Part shown: positions 19,925-31,800 of the stretch, piece after piece | Position numbering within the stretch: position 1 is the stretch's first letter | Layout of the letters: each line of letters opens with the position of its first letter | NCBI GenBank assembly: GCA_037783415.1 | Contig: JAZGTN010000149.1 | Span: 868,001 to 932,000 of the forward strand | Direction: 5' to 3' | DNA length: 64,000 bases | DNA from: Leptasterias polaris | Taxonomy: Eukaryota; Echinodermata; Asteroidea; Forcipulatida; Asteriidae | Notes under the pieces: generated by a model | The model's database searches: none | Told to the model about the DNA's origin: nothing | Seen by the model: only the letters and a program-made list of their open reading frames with translations | Made by a program: the position numbers and the translations under genes

Positions 19925-20029
19925 GTCTACGGCCATACTACGCTGAAAACACCGGTTGTCGTCTGATCACCGAAGTTAAGCATCTTTGGTCCCGGTCAGT
20001 ACTTGGACGGGAGACTTACTGGGAATACC
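19925..20029 (+). rRNA. 5S rRNA, 3'-truncated copy (array 2 end)
   Basis: It begins GTCTACGGCC 199 bp after the previous copy and matches to GGGAATACC, where unrelated DNA starts. CATCTTTGGTCCC replaces CATCGTCGGGCCC, so it is both truncated and diverged. It ends within a few bases of where array 1 also ends. Confidence 0.85.
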
Positions 20030-20477
20030 TCTTCCGAGTTCAACCATACTAGATGGGCGCTGCGAGATCGGTCATCCTTCAAAACAACGTTTGCTGTGAA
20101 CCATAGAATCGACCGTTCTTGCGTGTGCCGAATTGAGAGAAAAAATAACTATTATTTGTCGACATATATTCAAAAAATGAATAAAACGCTCACTGAGCGA
20201 TAAACTCCAATCTGAAATTTGTTTTATTTATTTCACATCAAATAATGGCATTTCAGACATACATATTTCAAGGGATGTTTTCTACCATCATCATCATTAG
20301 ACCGTGTAAGTTTTATGTTAATCTGTGATCTTAAAGTATATTTTGTTCCTTTAAGTTATTTTATATTTTCCCTTTCCTGTTATTGGCGGCTCGTCCGCTG
20401 TTTGTTTGGACAATAAATACAAATACAAATACAAATAACCATCAACCGTATTCGAAGCTGCATCTGATCACGAACAA
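20030..20477. other. Intergenic, nothing recognised
   Basis: AT-rich DNA after array 2, with a short AAATAC microsatellite near 20420. No gene is supported. Confidence 0.4.
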
Positions 20478-20660
20478 TTTGTCTAACTTATCCCATTGTT
20501 ACCACGAAATATGATTTCATTTCGTTCCTTTTAAATACTATTTCGTTCCTTCAATAAATTATTAAGTTCCCTCGAAATATTGTTTCGTGGGAACGAACTG
20601 TTATTTCGGGGTAAAGATTGTTTCGTCCCTCGAAAAGTTAGTTCGTTCCCACGACATAAT
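20478..20660. repeat. GAACGAAA-family foldback fragment
   Basis: TTTCGTTCC/GTTCCCTCGAAAT units on the left are followed by GGGAACGAAC-type units on the right, the same vocabulary as 3040-3640. A stray unit (GTTCCCTCGAAATATTATG) lies at about 21035. It is probably a short relative of the same element. Confidence 0.6.
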
Positions 20661-22724
20661 TTATATTTTTTGTTTACCTTTTCACATTTGTTTACCTGGC
20701 CCTTTAGGGGCTCCGTAGGTTCAGATAGCTTTCTTAGTAACTTCTCAAATCAAGTGAGAAGAGGATGGTTGATATTAACGGAGTTATGTGTAAGTCTTAG
20801 TTTTGGTAAAGCAATTTAATAGGGATAAAGATAAGATGCACAAGTGGCAACTAACGCGGGCTGTCAATAATTTTGCTGGGTGTTTCATTATTTGCTTCGC
20901 TCATTTGGGAAAGTCAGTGAAATGCATTCTGATGTCTTTGTAAGAGAATTTGGAAAAGATACACTAAAATAATGGCTAAAATATCTCTGAAATTTTCTTG
21001 GCATATCAAGGACAACGTTCCAGCTAAATTATTTTGTTCCCTCGAAATATTATGTCGTACGATCTATATCAAAATGTGTATTCTTTTAACTATACGAATA
21101 AACATGAATTTTAACCAAATTATTCACACAGGATCAACATTAGCAGCAGTGGGGCCTATTTATTATCTACTTATTATTTTAATTGATATTTATACATTAT
21201 GTAAGAGAGCCTTGATAGTTTGAGTCAAAATACATTGATCCAGGACCCAGCTTTTATTGTAGTGGCATGTAATTTATTCTGCAAATACAACAAAGGCAAC
21301 ATTATACAAGTTGACTCGTCTTCTAGCGCATTCTTTTGTGAATCAATGAAAATTAACTAACAAAGAAACAGGAATCACTACAGCATATTTACATGTCTTA
21401 ATGGAATGATGCAACATAAACATGTTTGCTTTAGGAACTTTAAAAAGAAAACACGATGGCTCAGCGTATCCTGGCAAAAGCTTGCTGACAGCCGCCATCC
21501 TGAAAATACCTAAAGTTCATTGATAAAAACATCTCTTAAATACTATGGTTGTGTTATTATTCAATTGCGTGAATTTATATTTAACATACACAGTGTGAAC
21601 AACAGCTGAGTAAAGTCATTGTTTTCATCGTAACATTTGTTTTTGCGAAGAATGTCTTCTTGCAAAAATGCCATAACTCAAAAGTTGATATATTAAGTGT
21701 ATGTACCTACGTCTATGAATACACAAATGAAATAAAATTGCGCCATAAGTTATATGATAAGTAATATACATGTTGGCTATTCTTCTAACGGATTAGGAAT
21801 GACGGTAAAACTAAAACAATTTACATCAATTGAATATAAATAGTGATGTAATGCTACATCAAAATATAAAGGAGATAATTATTCATACCAAGTTGATATA
21901 TTTATTTGTAGATGTACATTAAAACGAACATTAGTTGTCGCAAACTGCTTACAAAGCAAAATGATCTAAGGTGTAAATGCAGGACATTTAAAAGCACCTA
22001 AAACAAGGGGGAACTATAAACATGAAGTATTGTGTTAACGGGTTTTGTTTTACAATTGTTATGCAAATTATGTTTTTAGTTATTTTTTTATTTTGTTTTG
22101 CCACGCAGTTTATTTGGGTTGACTCCAAAATGCACCCACAAGTTGGATTTAAATTTTATATCTGATATCACGGTTATATAGATGCATGATACATGCAATC
22201 AAACTGTTTTTTCGGCTACTACAACAGAGCTGAGTATTGAGAGAGTTGCGTCATAGGCGGACCAGGACTCCATTTTCAGTCCGTTTATAGCAGAACCCAA
22301 CGTGCAGTCTGTTGCACTCTATGTCATCATTGTACCTAATAAGACCCAAGCTCTACTTAGGTATATGAATGCAGCCTGAAACCTCCTGGATCTTAATTGA
22401 CCCGCATTCCGAGTCCCAGGAAGCCTGACCCATTTTGTGGTCAGGCTGACCAGGAAAGTGGTTAAAACAATGGTTTTTTTTACCCGAATTATGCTTCATT
22501 TCGACAAAATCCAGAGTAATTTTGAGACAGATTTCAGGTCATATACAGACCCAGAAACGAGTCAACACGGGACAAAGGACTGGGTCAATTCTGACCCGAA
22601 CATTTTTGCGTCTATTGAGTCCTGGAATACGTATATGCATAAATGTTAAGCTACTTTTAGGCCAAGTGTATGTCTATTGCTACATTAAATTTATTATGTT
22701 GAATGGAGAATAAGCTGGATTCAA
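20661..22724. other. Intergenic, nothing firm
   Basis: AT-rich DNA downstream of the discoidin gene, probably containing its 3' UTR at the right end. A patch at 22380-22640 is rich in TGACCC/GGGTCA inversions, similar in style to 43300-43370, suggesting another foldback family. No gene is supported. Confidence 0.4.
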
Positions 22725-22865
22725 TTAGTAACTGCAGCCCAGCAACTCAAATCTCATGCTACACCAGCCGAACCATGACAGGGGCAGTATTCGCATGCAT
22801 CTGGTTTGCAGGACGACACCGAAGCTAGAGGTTGAATAGCTGTTTCTGTCTGTATTACCTGTGAA
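22725..22865 (-). CDS. Terminal discoidin exon
   Basis: It starts after TTCAAAG in phase 0 and reads FTGNTDRNSYSTSSFG, then TRCMRILPLSWFGWCSMRFE and LLGCSY, followed by a stop. This is the typical F.GN.D....... .R.iRi.P..W....mR.EL.GC end of the domain. Confidence 0.85.
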   Translation of the reverse strand, partial: FTGNTDRNSYSTSSFGVVLQTRCMRILPLSWFGWCSMRFELLGCSY

Positions 22866-25800
22866 CTTTGAATTATCAAAATAAAATTGTATAGTTTTAA
22901 TTAGTTTCCCAATAAATTCAAAACACAACATTGAAACAAAAAAAGCTTTGTTTGTTAATGTTCATAGCTCCATAATGTTTTGTTTTAGGTATTGAACGTG
23001 TTCATCATAAACATACCGCAAAGAAAAAAATGCGTATTTTTTCTAATGAAACTACGAATAATTATTACAATTGATGTTAATTATCCATTGTGTTACCATT
23101 TTGTCTAGATCCTTTAGGGACTTTTCGCCAGGGCAACTGTATAAACTTGTGGACAAGTCGCCATTAAGAGAGGCAACGCCCCTCTATTTTACTGTAATGC
23201 TGGAAATGGCCAAAAGATGGTACCACACCATCAAAGAGACATTGAACATCTTTTCTGTGCATTTCTGATGATGTTTTACATTTAAATGACTGCTTTTTGT
23301 GACCAGCTATTGTCTAAGATTATTTGCATTTTTTAATAAATTGTTAAATTAATTTTGTTTTAATTTATTAAGTAATACAGAAAAATAGAAACAACATAAA
23401 CTAAAACGCCTCGTGCCAAAACAAATAAAAACTAAAAATATCATTGTTTGAATGACTGAAGGACCTTTTACATTTTGTGTTGAAAACCAGAACCTTGTAC
23501 CCACAAGTTTTTGACAAGATAAGCAGACACATGATAAACAGACGGTTCCGCTGTAAATGAAAGGGTTTTATATTGGTAGGTCTGTCCTTAATCTATGGTA
23601 TTTGACATGTGATATTTACATGGTAAGTACATGGGTGCAAACAAGTTTTCGGCCCATCCATACAAAAAAATATATAAAAATGGGACCCACCCCCCCTTTT
23701 ATTTTATTTTAGATATGTGCAATGGTTCAGATGAGGCTATCACTGAATTTCACTCCCCAGGTCATTGCACTTCGGAGATATGGCTTAATTAATTAATGTG
23801 TGGTACCGTCTATTACCCATTTCCCTCACTTAAGGGTTAAATGTTTGTCGCAGTGATAGCGAAACTACTCTCTCGCAACTATCTCGCGAGGCTTCTGCTC
23901 CGCGCGAGACTACTGCTGTCACGACTATGTTCCCATTGTTAACGACTTGTACAATCCAACCTGTCCGTTAGTTGTACGTAATCGTATATGCACGTTTGCT
24001 AGTAGTACATTATTTCTATCGGTGTGGCGGCCAACGAGACTGCTTGGACGCGTCCAGTTTATCTGAGAGTGGTAACATAATTAAAACTGAGAGCAATTGT
24101 ATTATAAACTGAGAGAAATTGTACATGAGTTCCATTCTGTTATCTGCACCGGCGATTTAATAGATTTACTTATATGACATACTTACCATCTTCATTTATT
24201 ATATATCTGGGAAGATTTGTCCCTTGCTTCATAAACAAGATTTAATGAAACCTAAGGTAAATATCTGCTCAGTCCGTATACCGACATGTTTATGATTGTA
24301 CGGATAATAATAATTTTGCTCATTGAAATTACAGAAAAAAACTTTCAGTCACAACATTTCTTTCTTTATAAGTTTTGCATACCCAGCTCATTGGGTTTAA
24401 CACGGTTTCAATCACTGTGTGGTTTTAATTTGGATGATGACCGACTCCATTTCCCTATGGGAAACTCCCCATCCTCTGTGCAAAATGGGTTTTGTAGACA
24501 TATAGCCTATAGTTTGAATATGTAGATTTTACAAAATTTACCAATCAAATGCTTCCGTTTACAACAGTATCGAATTGTACAAGTCGTTAAATGGGGCAGT
24601 AGTCTTGAGAGCAGTAGTCTCGCGCGGAGCAGCAGTCTCGCGTGATAGTTGGGGAGAGCCGTTTTGCTATAAGTCTATAAGACAAAAGTTAAAAATGCAG
24701 TCACAGTTGATGTGGGCAGCTGTTTTGAAGGAAGCTCCTGACTCACTTGGTTTGGTTTGTCTTGGTTTGTCGATATAGCCATGCAGGCTTGATAAAACAC
24801 AATAACAAGCCATTGGACCTAGGGAAGATCTTCTTGAATTTGCCTTTTAGACAAAATGACATTGCAAGTTGCTACGTACTGAATTTACCTCTTGTTGGTT
24901 CCCGTCAGTATTACGAACATTCATGCGAGTATCACCGTAACAGTACGCCACGTTGTAAAACGTTACCCACTCGAAATAGATATCACTGTCACGGCCTTGC
25001 ATGATAACACCTGTAACATGCCTCTCACCAATAAAGGAAACCTCGATCCAAGGACTGGGGTCACCCAGGTCTGCAACCCAGGAATTATAACCTGTTTGAG
25101 TTAAACACAAACAAGTTAACGTTAACTTAAATATACATGTAACATCCAATATGGTAGAATATACTGATAACACTTGGAATGTAAAGCGCATTACGTAAAC
25201 GTAGAACGATTAACAAGTGAAACGCACGTATCTTTCAATCCTTTTTCATTTTCATTTTATTTAATTTATTAATTCTGTTTTAGAAGCCAAGGATTTCGAG
25301 AAAAGTAAACCCCATCACTATTTTAGCCTACAACCCCCTTGAGAGAAGACATGGAAGAACGTTTCAGTTTTAGATATAGGAGGAAAACCGGAGAGAGTTA
25401 TTCCAGGGAAAACCCACACATTACGACTAAAAACCCAATCCATACAGTGCCTCGGGGATTCGAACCGGGATCCCAGAGGTGGAAGGTGAGAAAAGGTACT
25501 CCTACGCCAACCAGAGAGCCAAACTGTCTGACGGCAGACTGCTCTATTGGTTTTGGTATGCGGGTAGAAGGTGTAGCAAGTGGTAGAATTACAATTTGTA
25601 TGTATTAATGCGTTCCATTTCGTTTTTGTGCACAAATGATTTCGTTTTTCTCATTCAGATTCGTTTAAGTCATTATATTTCAAGTGGCATCTTATAATAG
25701 CGCTTATATCCATCACTCAGTGACGCTCTTAGTCGTTTCAACATTCAGTATTTTCCTGCAAGGTATGTGGAGCTACGTATTGAGGCATTCGATACTACAC

Positions 25801-28800
25801 TTTGACCATTCTGAAGTTAAATCTCTACTACTTAATTTACACTTGCTGAAATTGAATGGTTGAACAACTCTTGCTGCTGGCTTTTACGAAATTGAATGAG
25901 TCCAGCGGCCTAATGAAAATAAATGATCTTATTTAACCAGTGAATGCTAAACTGTTGCAATTGAACATTCATTTTCAAACGAAATTGAATGAGCCCGTTG
26001 TTAAAAACCGGAAAAACCTGTACTTAAAAGTAAAGTGAAATCCTAACAGGCCCACTTGCATGCTCTGAAAAAATACCTGGAGTGTTGAGTCGAGCTTTAC
26101 TTGGTGAATACCGTTCATAATCGTAGTAGACGGAGGATGCTTCAATGTTATCATCTGGAATTACTCCACTCTCCAATCCTAGTGGGTATCCCTCGGAACA
26201 AACTCGTGGACCTGAAAAAATATCACCGGTTCCTCATTTTGTTTCACACATTGATGAATTTGGAATGGTTGGTTTGCATTGACACAATTGAAGAAGTGGT
26301 GCTTGGAAAGAATGAGGATATTGTTATTGTACTACTCCGAACAGATACAAACACATAGACTTTGTGGGCTTCTGATATTCAGAGGGGGGAATTTCTCCGG
26401 AAAATCACCATCACCATCATACACGAATCACTTACGTGGTAGCTCTTGTGTTAAAACTCGAAACAGCACTTCCAGAAAACATTTTGTTTCAGTTTGTAAT
26501 TGACTATCGCCTATTTTTTTTTTTTTTCAGAGTAAAATATTTAAGAAATTACACGATAAGTAAATGTATAATATAATCTCACCATGTTGTCATAGGAATC
26601 AAGATTGTCGAACCATACAATTACCAACATTCTTTATAATGATTGTAAAATGAAGTTTGACATGTGACACGTGTTCTATCGATAAAAAATGACAAGGTTT
26701 TAGCCTATAAGTGCGGTAAATCGAAAGTATTCTTGACCAGCCTTTAGGTGTAGCTGAACATACAATGCCCATTTGATACTGCTTTTAGCGGACTGGGAGC
26801 TGTATCACAACAAGGTGATGTTTTCTTCCGCCATACAAAGAATGCACGTCATAGCTTTTACATATAAATTGTTCAGTGATTCACTTCACTAGAATGTGTC
26901 TATTACTATATAAATTTCCATTTAGGTTTTAGTGACGATAAAAGTCGACATAAGTTGCTCGGTTTCACCAGAACTTCACAAGATAGGCTGTCAGCATCAG
27001 TTGTGACATAATACTTAGCAACTAACATTTATTTGCATTTATAATCAAATTTGGCTATTTGAGATATCATAGAGAAAAAAGTGAGTACATGCCTACGAAG
27101 CAAACGTTTACCTAGCCCTAACACTACAATACCTTCGGATGTCACGTCAGTTGATGCAGTGGTCATTGTTGAGCTTTCGTGCTCTTGGAAAATAAAATAA
27201 ATACACAATTTTACATTAATGCATGCTTCGGAAACACAGTCAGGTAATACAGAATGGTTTATTTACAAACTTATCATAAGCAGCCACATGCTGGATTGCA
27301 ACAATTTACAATAAGAAAAAAATAAACAAAGTCAATGCAGAAATCCTGTTAAAGAAATATTTTGCATTAAAATCGGAGAAAAAAGTAATTAAAGGCAACA
27401 AACAAGTTAAAACAATTTATATTACTAGAGTATGACACTTACTGTGAATTAACAAAAATGATTAAATATGAGACAGCACTATAAATTATCTGACTTTTCA
27501 AAGGACCGTATGAGTTTTGGGAGATGGGAGGAGGTGCGACATAGTCTGTTTAGCAGTTAACTTTAAGCCAATTTTTGAACACAATGACCTGCGTCGATTG
27601 TTCAGACTTGGTAAATTGAGAGACCATAATGCACTGAGGGAGTAATTGTAATCAACCCTAAAATTAGCTTGATGACACGCCCCTGGAGTCTTTCTAATTG
27701 TTGTTTATGTTATTGAGTTATTGCACCATTCCAGAGAGGTACTGCGTATTAACCCTATCAGTACCACGGGCGACAAATGGCACATATTTGGGGTCATTCT
27801 TCCCGACCAGGGCTCCATATGGCACCTTGTCAAATGTATTGTTTAACGACCAGTGGCGCTTATTGGTCCCCACCCATAATGCTTATTGAGAAAGTAACAA
27901 GGGCGCCCTCTATTGGCAAATTCGTTAATCCCATTGTTATTTATAGCGTTCCCCCGCGGACCTGTTGGCGCGCATTCATTCAAACGAACAAGTGGCTGCA
28001 ACATTATGGACGGCGATAGAAATGCTGAAATTTTGGCCGAGATATTTGCAGACAGCGACTCGGAAGGAGGGGAGATCGACTCGGAAGGAGGGGAGATCGA
28101 CTCGGAAGGGGAGATCGACTCGGAAGGGGAGATCGACACGCAGGATGGTGGTGAATCAACCTCCAGCGAATCGGCGAGCGAGGTGGAGCAGGTAAGCACG
28201 ATGTTGTTAGGGAGTAGGTCATGACCGTGCATGCAGTTAGAGGGCAGGAATAACTTGGGCATAAATTTGTCCAAAAGTACCCCTTTTTACATTGGCTTTT
28301 AATTTGATTTAGGACAATGGCTCTTAAAGGTACATTGAACAATAAAAAGGCGTTTCTGCGGGCGTTCTGAATGATTAAGTTTGTCACTTAAAGTTATGAT
28401 GTGTCGACTCGGACAACAATGAATACAAAAAGACCATCAACGATGGGCCACCATTGGCGGCCATGTTGGATGTAAAGATTTATCCCATAAGGGCGCACCA
28501 CACTAAATAAACTCCCATAGGAACCAATGCTAAATGATAAATATTCAAAAATACTCAAAAAATCGTGTAAGTCTCTCAGCCTCTTGAAAACCGATCAAAC
28601 ATATTTTCGGACGACTGAACTTTAGAATTCTTTTCAATTTTTGCCAGGTCAGCCGTTTGGAATTTTTGCTAACTACCCCAGAAGAAAAAAACGCGAAAAT
28701 TTGTTTTTTTCCAAAACCGACTTGCTGCCAGTTTTCGTGAAGCACTTCTCCACTTTCCCGTTCAAATAGGGCCAACTTTAACGCCTAAATTTATCAAGTC

Positions 28801-31800
28801 TCCTCAAAGGTTGAAGCACAGAACCCCCAGGTTGTGATAGATTATTATATTTACACAATCTATTAATTGCATGACCCCCAAAACGTTGTAATTAAAAATA
28901 AGTTGTGGGTTTACAAATTATGATAAGTAGCTTGGCGCATTAATTCTGGCTTATTTGGTGTGGTGCACCCTATAAGGGCACTTAATTATTCTTTATGGTT
29001 AAAAAATTATGCTTAAATTGTTGAAAATAAGTCACTGACTTGATATCTGAAAAAATTAATTGGAAATGTTATTGCGTTCGTCTACAACAAGGTCAAACAT
29101 GTTAGAGCATTTACATGTACTCTAAGCAATGCGATAAGAAAAACATGCATTACACGCTGTGTACACTCTAATGACAAGTCAGTTGTTATATTCAAATCCT
29201 AGTCACTCAACAAGTTATAAACTTATCTCTTTTTTTTAGTTATACGATTCTAAACGCCTTACAATTATTTTTAATAATTGACAAGAGGGGGTTAACTAAT
29301 GTGGAAGCTGTAAAAGGGAAAGGGGATTGAAGAGGGAGGGCCTGAGAAGGGGGGGGGGGGGTAGATTTTGCTTACCCGCCAACATTTTTAACCATGTAAT
29401 CATATTGAGTTTAAAATGGTGAACTTTATAACAAAAAAGAATATACATAGGTCATTTTACCACGTTTAATTGTCATTCCAAGTTTCATTTTACCTAGCTT
29501 TAAGGGATAAGGGGGTGAATGGGTGGGCGGGGCGTGGGCGGGGCTTGTTGCAAAATGCCCTTCCAGACACTTTACGGTTAATAATTTGTGGGTGAACGGG
29601 AACAATTGGACTATAGTTAAGAGTTAAGACTGTAAGCTAATAAGGTGTTTGGGCTGGGGGCTAGGGTCCGGGCTGACCGCTAGGGTTTTGGGCTTTGGGG
29701 GTAGGCTCGGCTGGGGGTTAGGGTTTGGGCTGGGGCTATGATTTCGGCTAGGGGCTAGGGTTAGGGCTGGGGGCATGACTCGGCTTGATGGGTGTAGGGT
29801 TTGGGCTGGGGGCTGGGGTTTGGGCTGACGGCTACGGTTTTTGCAGTATAGTGTAGGGTTTAGGCTGCTGGTTGGGGGCTAGGCCTAGGGTTTCACACGC
29901 ATCAGAGTGCATTCACCTTCCGGAAACTTGACATATGATGCCATATCCACCACCCCCCCTACTCCTCTTCAAATAGTCTATTGGTGGTTTTTCTCTCCTT
30001 TTTTCATATTCAACCAGCCACGTTGGCTCATGATTCTTTGAATGTGACTAAAACCGTCAGTCTCATACTTATTACTTGTCATAGTTTAACCATGAAGGTT
30101 TAGAAAGCAAACCCCTCTTTGAGTTTGAAACGTTGAAGTATTCTCGGTTAATAAATGTATTGTAATTTGAGGAAATAGAAACATTATTGCTATACTAACA
30201 GTTTACAGTCAAAGAAATGATGTTTCCAATGTAAAAACAGCAACAAAGTGACACACAATGCCCCCACACAACTCATTACTGTCGTTGTTTCAAGCCTACA
30301 TCTGTAAACAGAACACAAACATGGCTGCACGGGCGCCGCCATGTTGTATATAAAGGGCGCACCACACTAAATAAACTCCCATAGGAACCAATGCTAAATG
30401 ATAAATATTCAAAAATACTCAAAAAATCGTGTAAGTCTCTCAGCCTCTTGAAAACCGATCAAACATATTTTCGGACGACTGAACTTTAGAATTCTTTTCA
30501 ATTTTTGCCAGGTCAGCCGTTTGGAATTTTTGCTAACTACCCCAGAAGAAAAAAACGCGAAAATTTGTTTTTTTCCAAAACCGACTTGCTGCCAGTTTTC
30601 GTGAAGCACTTCTCCACTTTCCCGTTCAAATAGGGCCAACTTTAACGCCTAAATTTATCAAGTCTCCTCAAAGGTTGAAGCACAGAACCCCCAGGTTGTG
30701 ATAGATTATTATATTTACACAATCTATTAATTGCATGACCCCCAAAACGTTGTAATTAAAAATAAGTTGTGGGTTTACAAATTATGATAAGTAGCTTGGC
30801 GCATTAATTCTGGCTTATTTGGTGTGGTGCACCCATAATGGTTTGCGGAAGGGCGCCCTCTGTTGGTGCAACGCAATGAATTAACCCTCGGTTAAGATAC
30901 CAGCGCTATATAAGTTTTATTATTATTATTTGCGATAAGGAATATTACACTAAAAAGCACACAAACAAAGGGAAAGTTCATTACAACAATTTGACATGGC
31001 AACTGCATGCACACCCCTCCCCCACTTCCTTCCCCTTCCCCCACCCCTTTCCCTTCTCACCCCTTCCCCCACCCCTTTCCCTTCTCACCCCTTCCCCCTC
31101 CCCCACCCCCTTGCCCTATATTTGTGGAACGAGAAGGTTACATAATAACATTTTCATCAATCTGGGTCCTCAAATAACTCTGCATATAGCACACTTTACG
31201 TAAAGTGATAGATCTACAGCGCCCTCATGCATTTTGCCTCTTTCCTCTTTCCTACTGCAGGAAAACGCTAAATCTACACGGAAGAAACCAGACTTCAGAT
31301 CGGGTTGGAAAGAGATCGGTCGTCTCAACAGGAAGCCGATGCAATTCACCGGAGATGCCGGCCCCACCAGTGATTTTACAGGACTTTCTGCAACACAGGT
31401 ATTCCAGTTGTTCTTTTGCAGTACGGTTTGGGATATGCTTGTAGACGAAACAAACCGCTACGCAGAACAAACTGCTTCACAAACGTCCTGGACCCCCACT
31501 CACTTAAATGAAATGATGGCATTTGTCGCACTCCTGCTTGCTATGGGTATCAACAAGTCACCTCAGTACAGCATGTACTGGTCAACATCTGAAGTTCTAC
31601 TCACGCCATTGTATCCATCCATTATGTCCAGAAATAGATTTAGTTCCATTATGAGATTTTTTCACCTGTCTGACAACCAGTTGCCTCAACCAGCCTCTGG
31701 ATGTGACAAGCTTAAGAAAGTTAGGCCTTTGCTGGATGTCATCCTCCCCAAATTTCGCAACCTGTATTACCCTGGACAGAACTTATCTCCTGATGAGAGT

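Larger units (their letters stand above)
28192..31260 (+). other. 3.07-kb intron of the piggyBac transposase gene
   Basis: It starts GTAAGCACG and ends in a pyrimidine-rich tract with CTACTGCAG. It contains two direct MITE copies, a G-rich minisatellite, and C-rich simple sequence at 31015-31110. It has no other coding sequence. Confidence 0.75.

Noticed and set aside
23071..23268. Plus-strand ORF with FRDFSPGQLYKLVDKSPLRE
   Set aside because: No splice sites or domain recognised and it lies antisense between exons of the discoidin gene; kept only as a possible repeat fragment.
28545..30639. Identical 76-residue minus-strand ORFs in two places
   Set aside because: They are part of duplicated MITEs and show no domain; identity reflects the recent copies, not protein selection.
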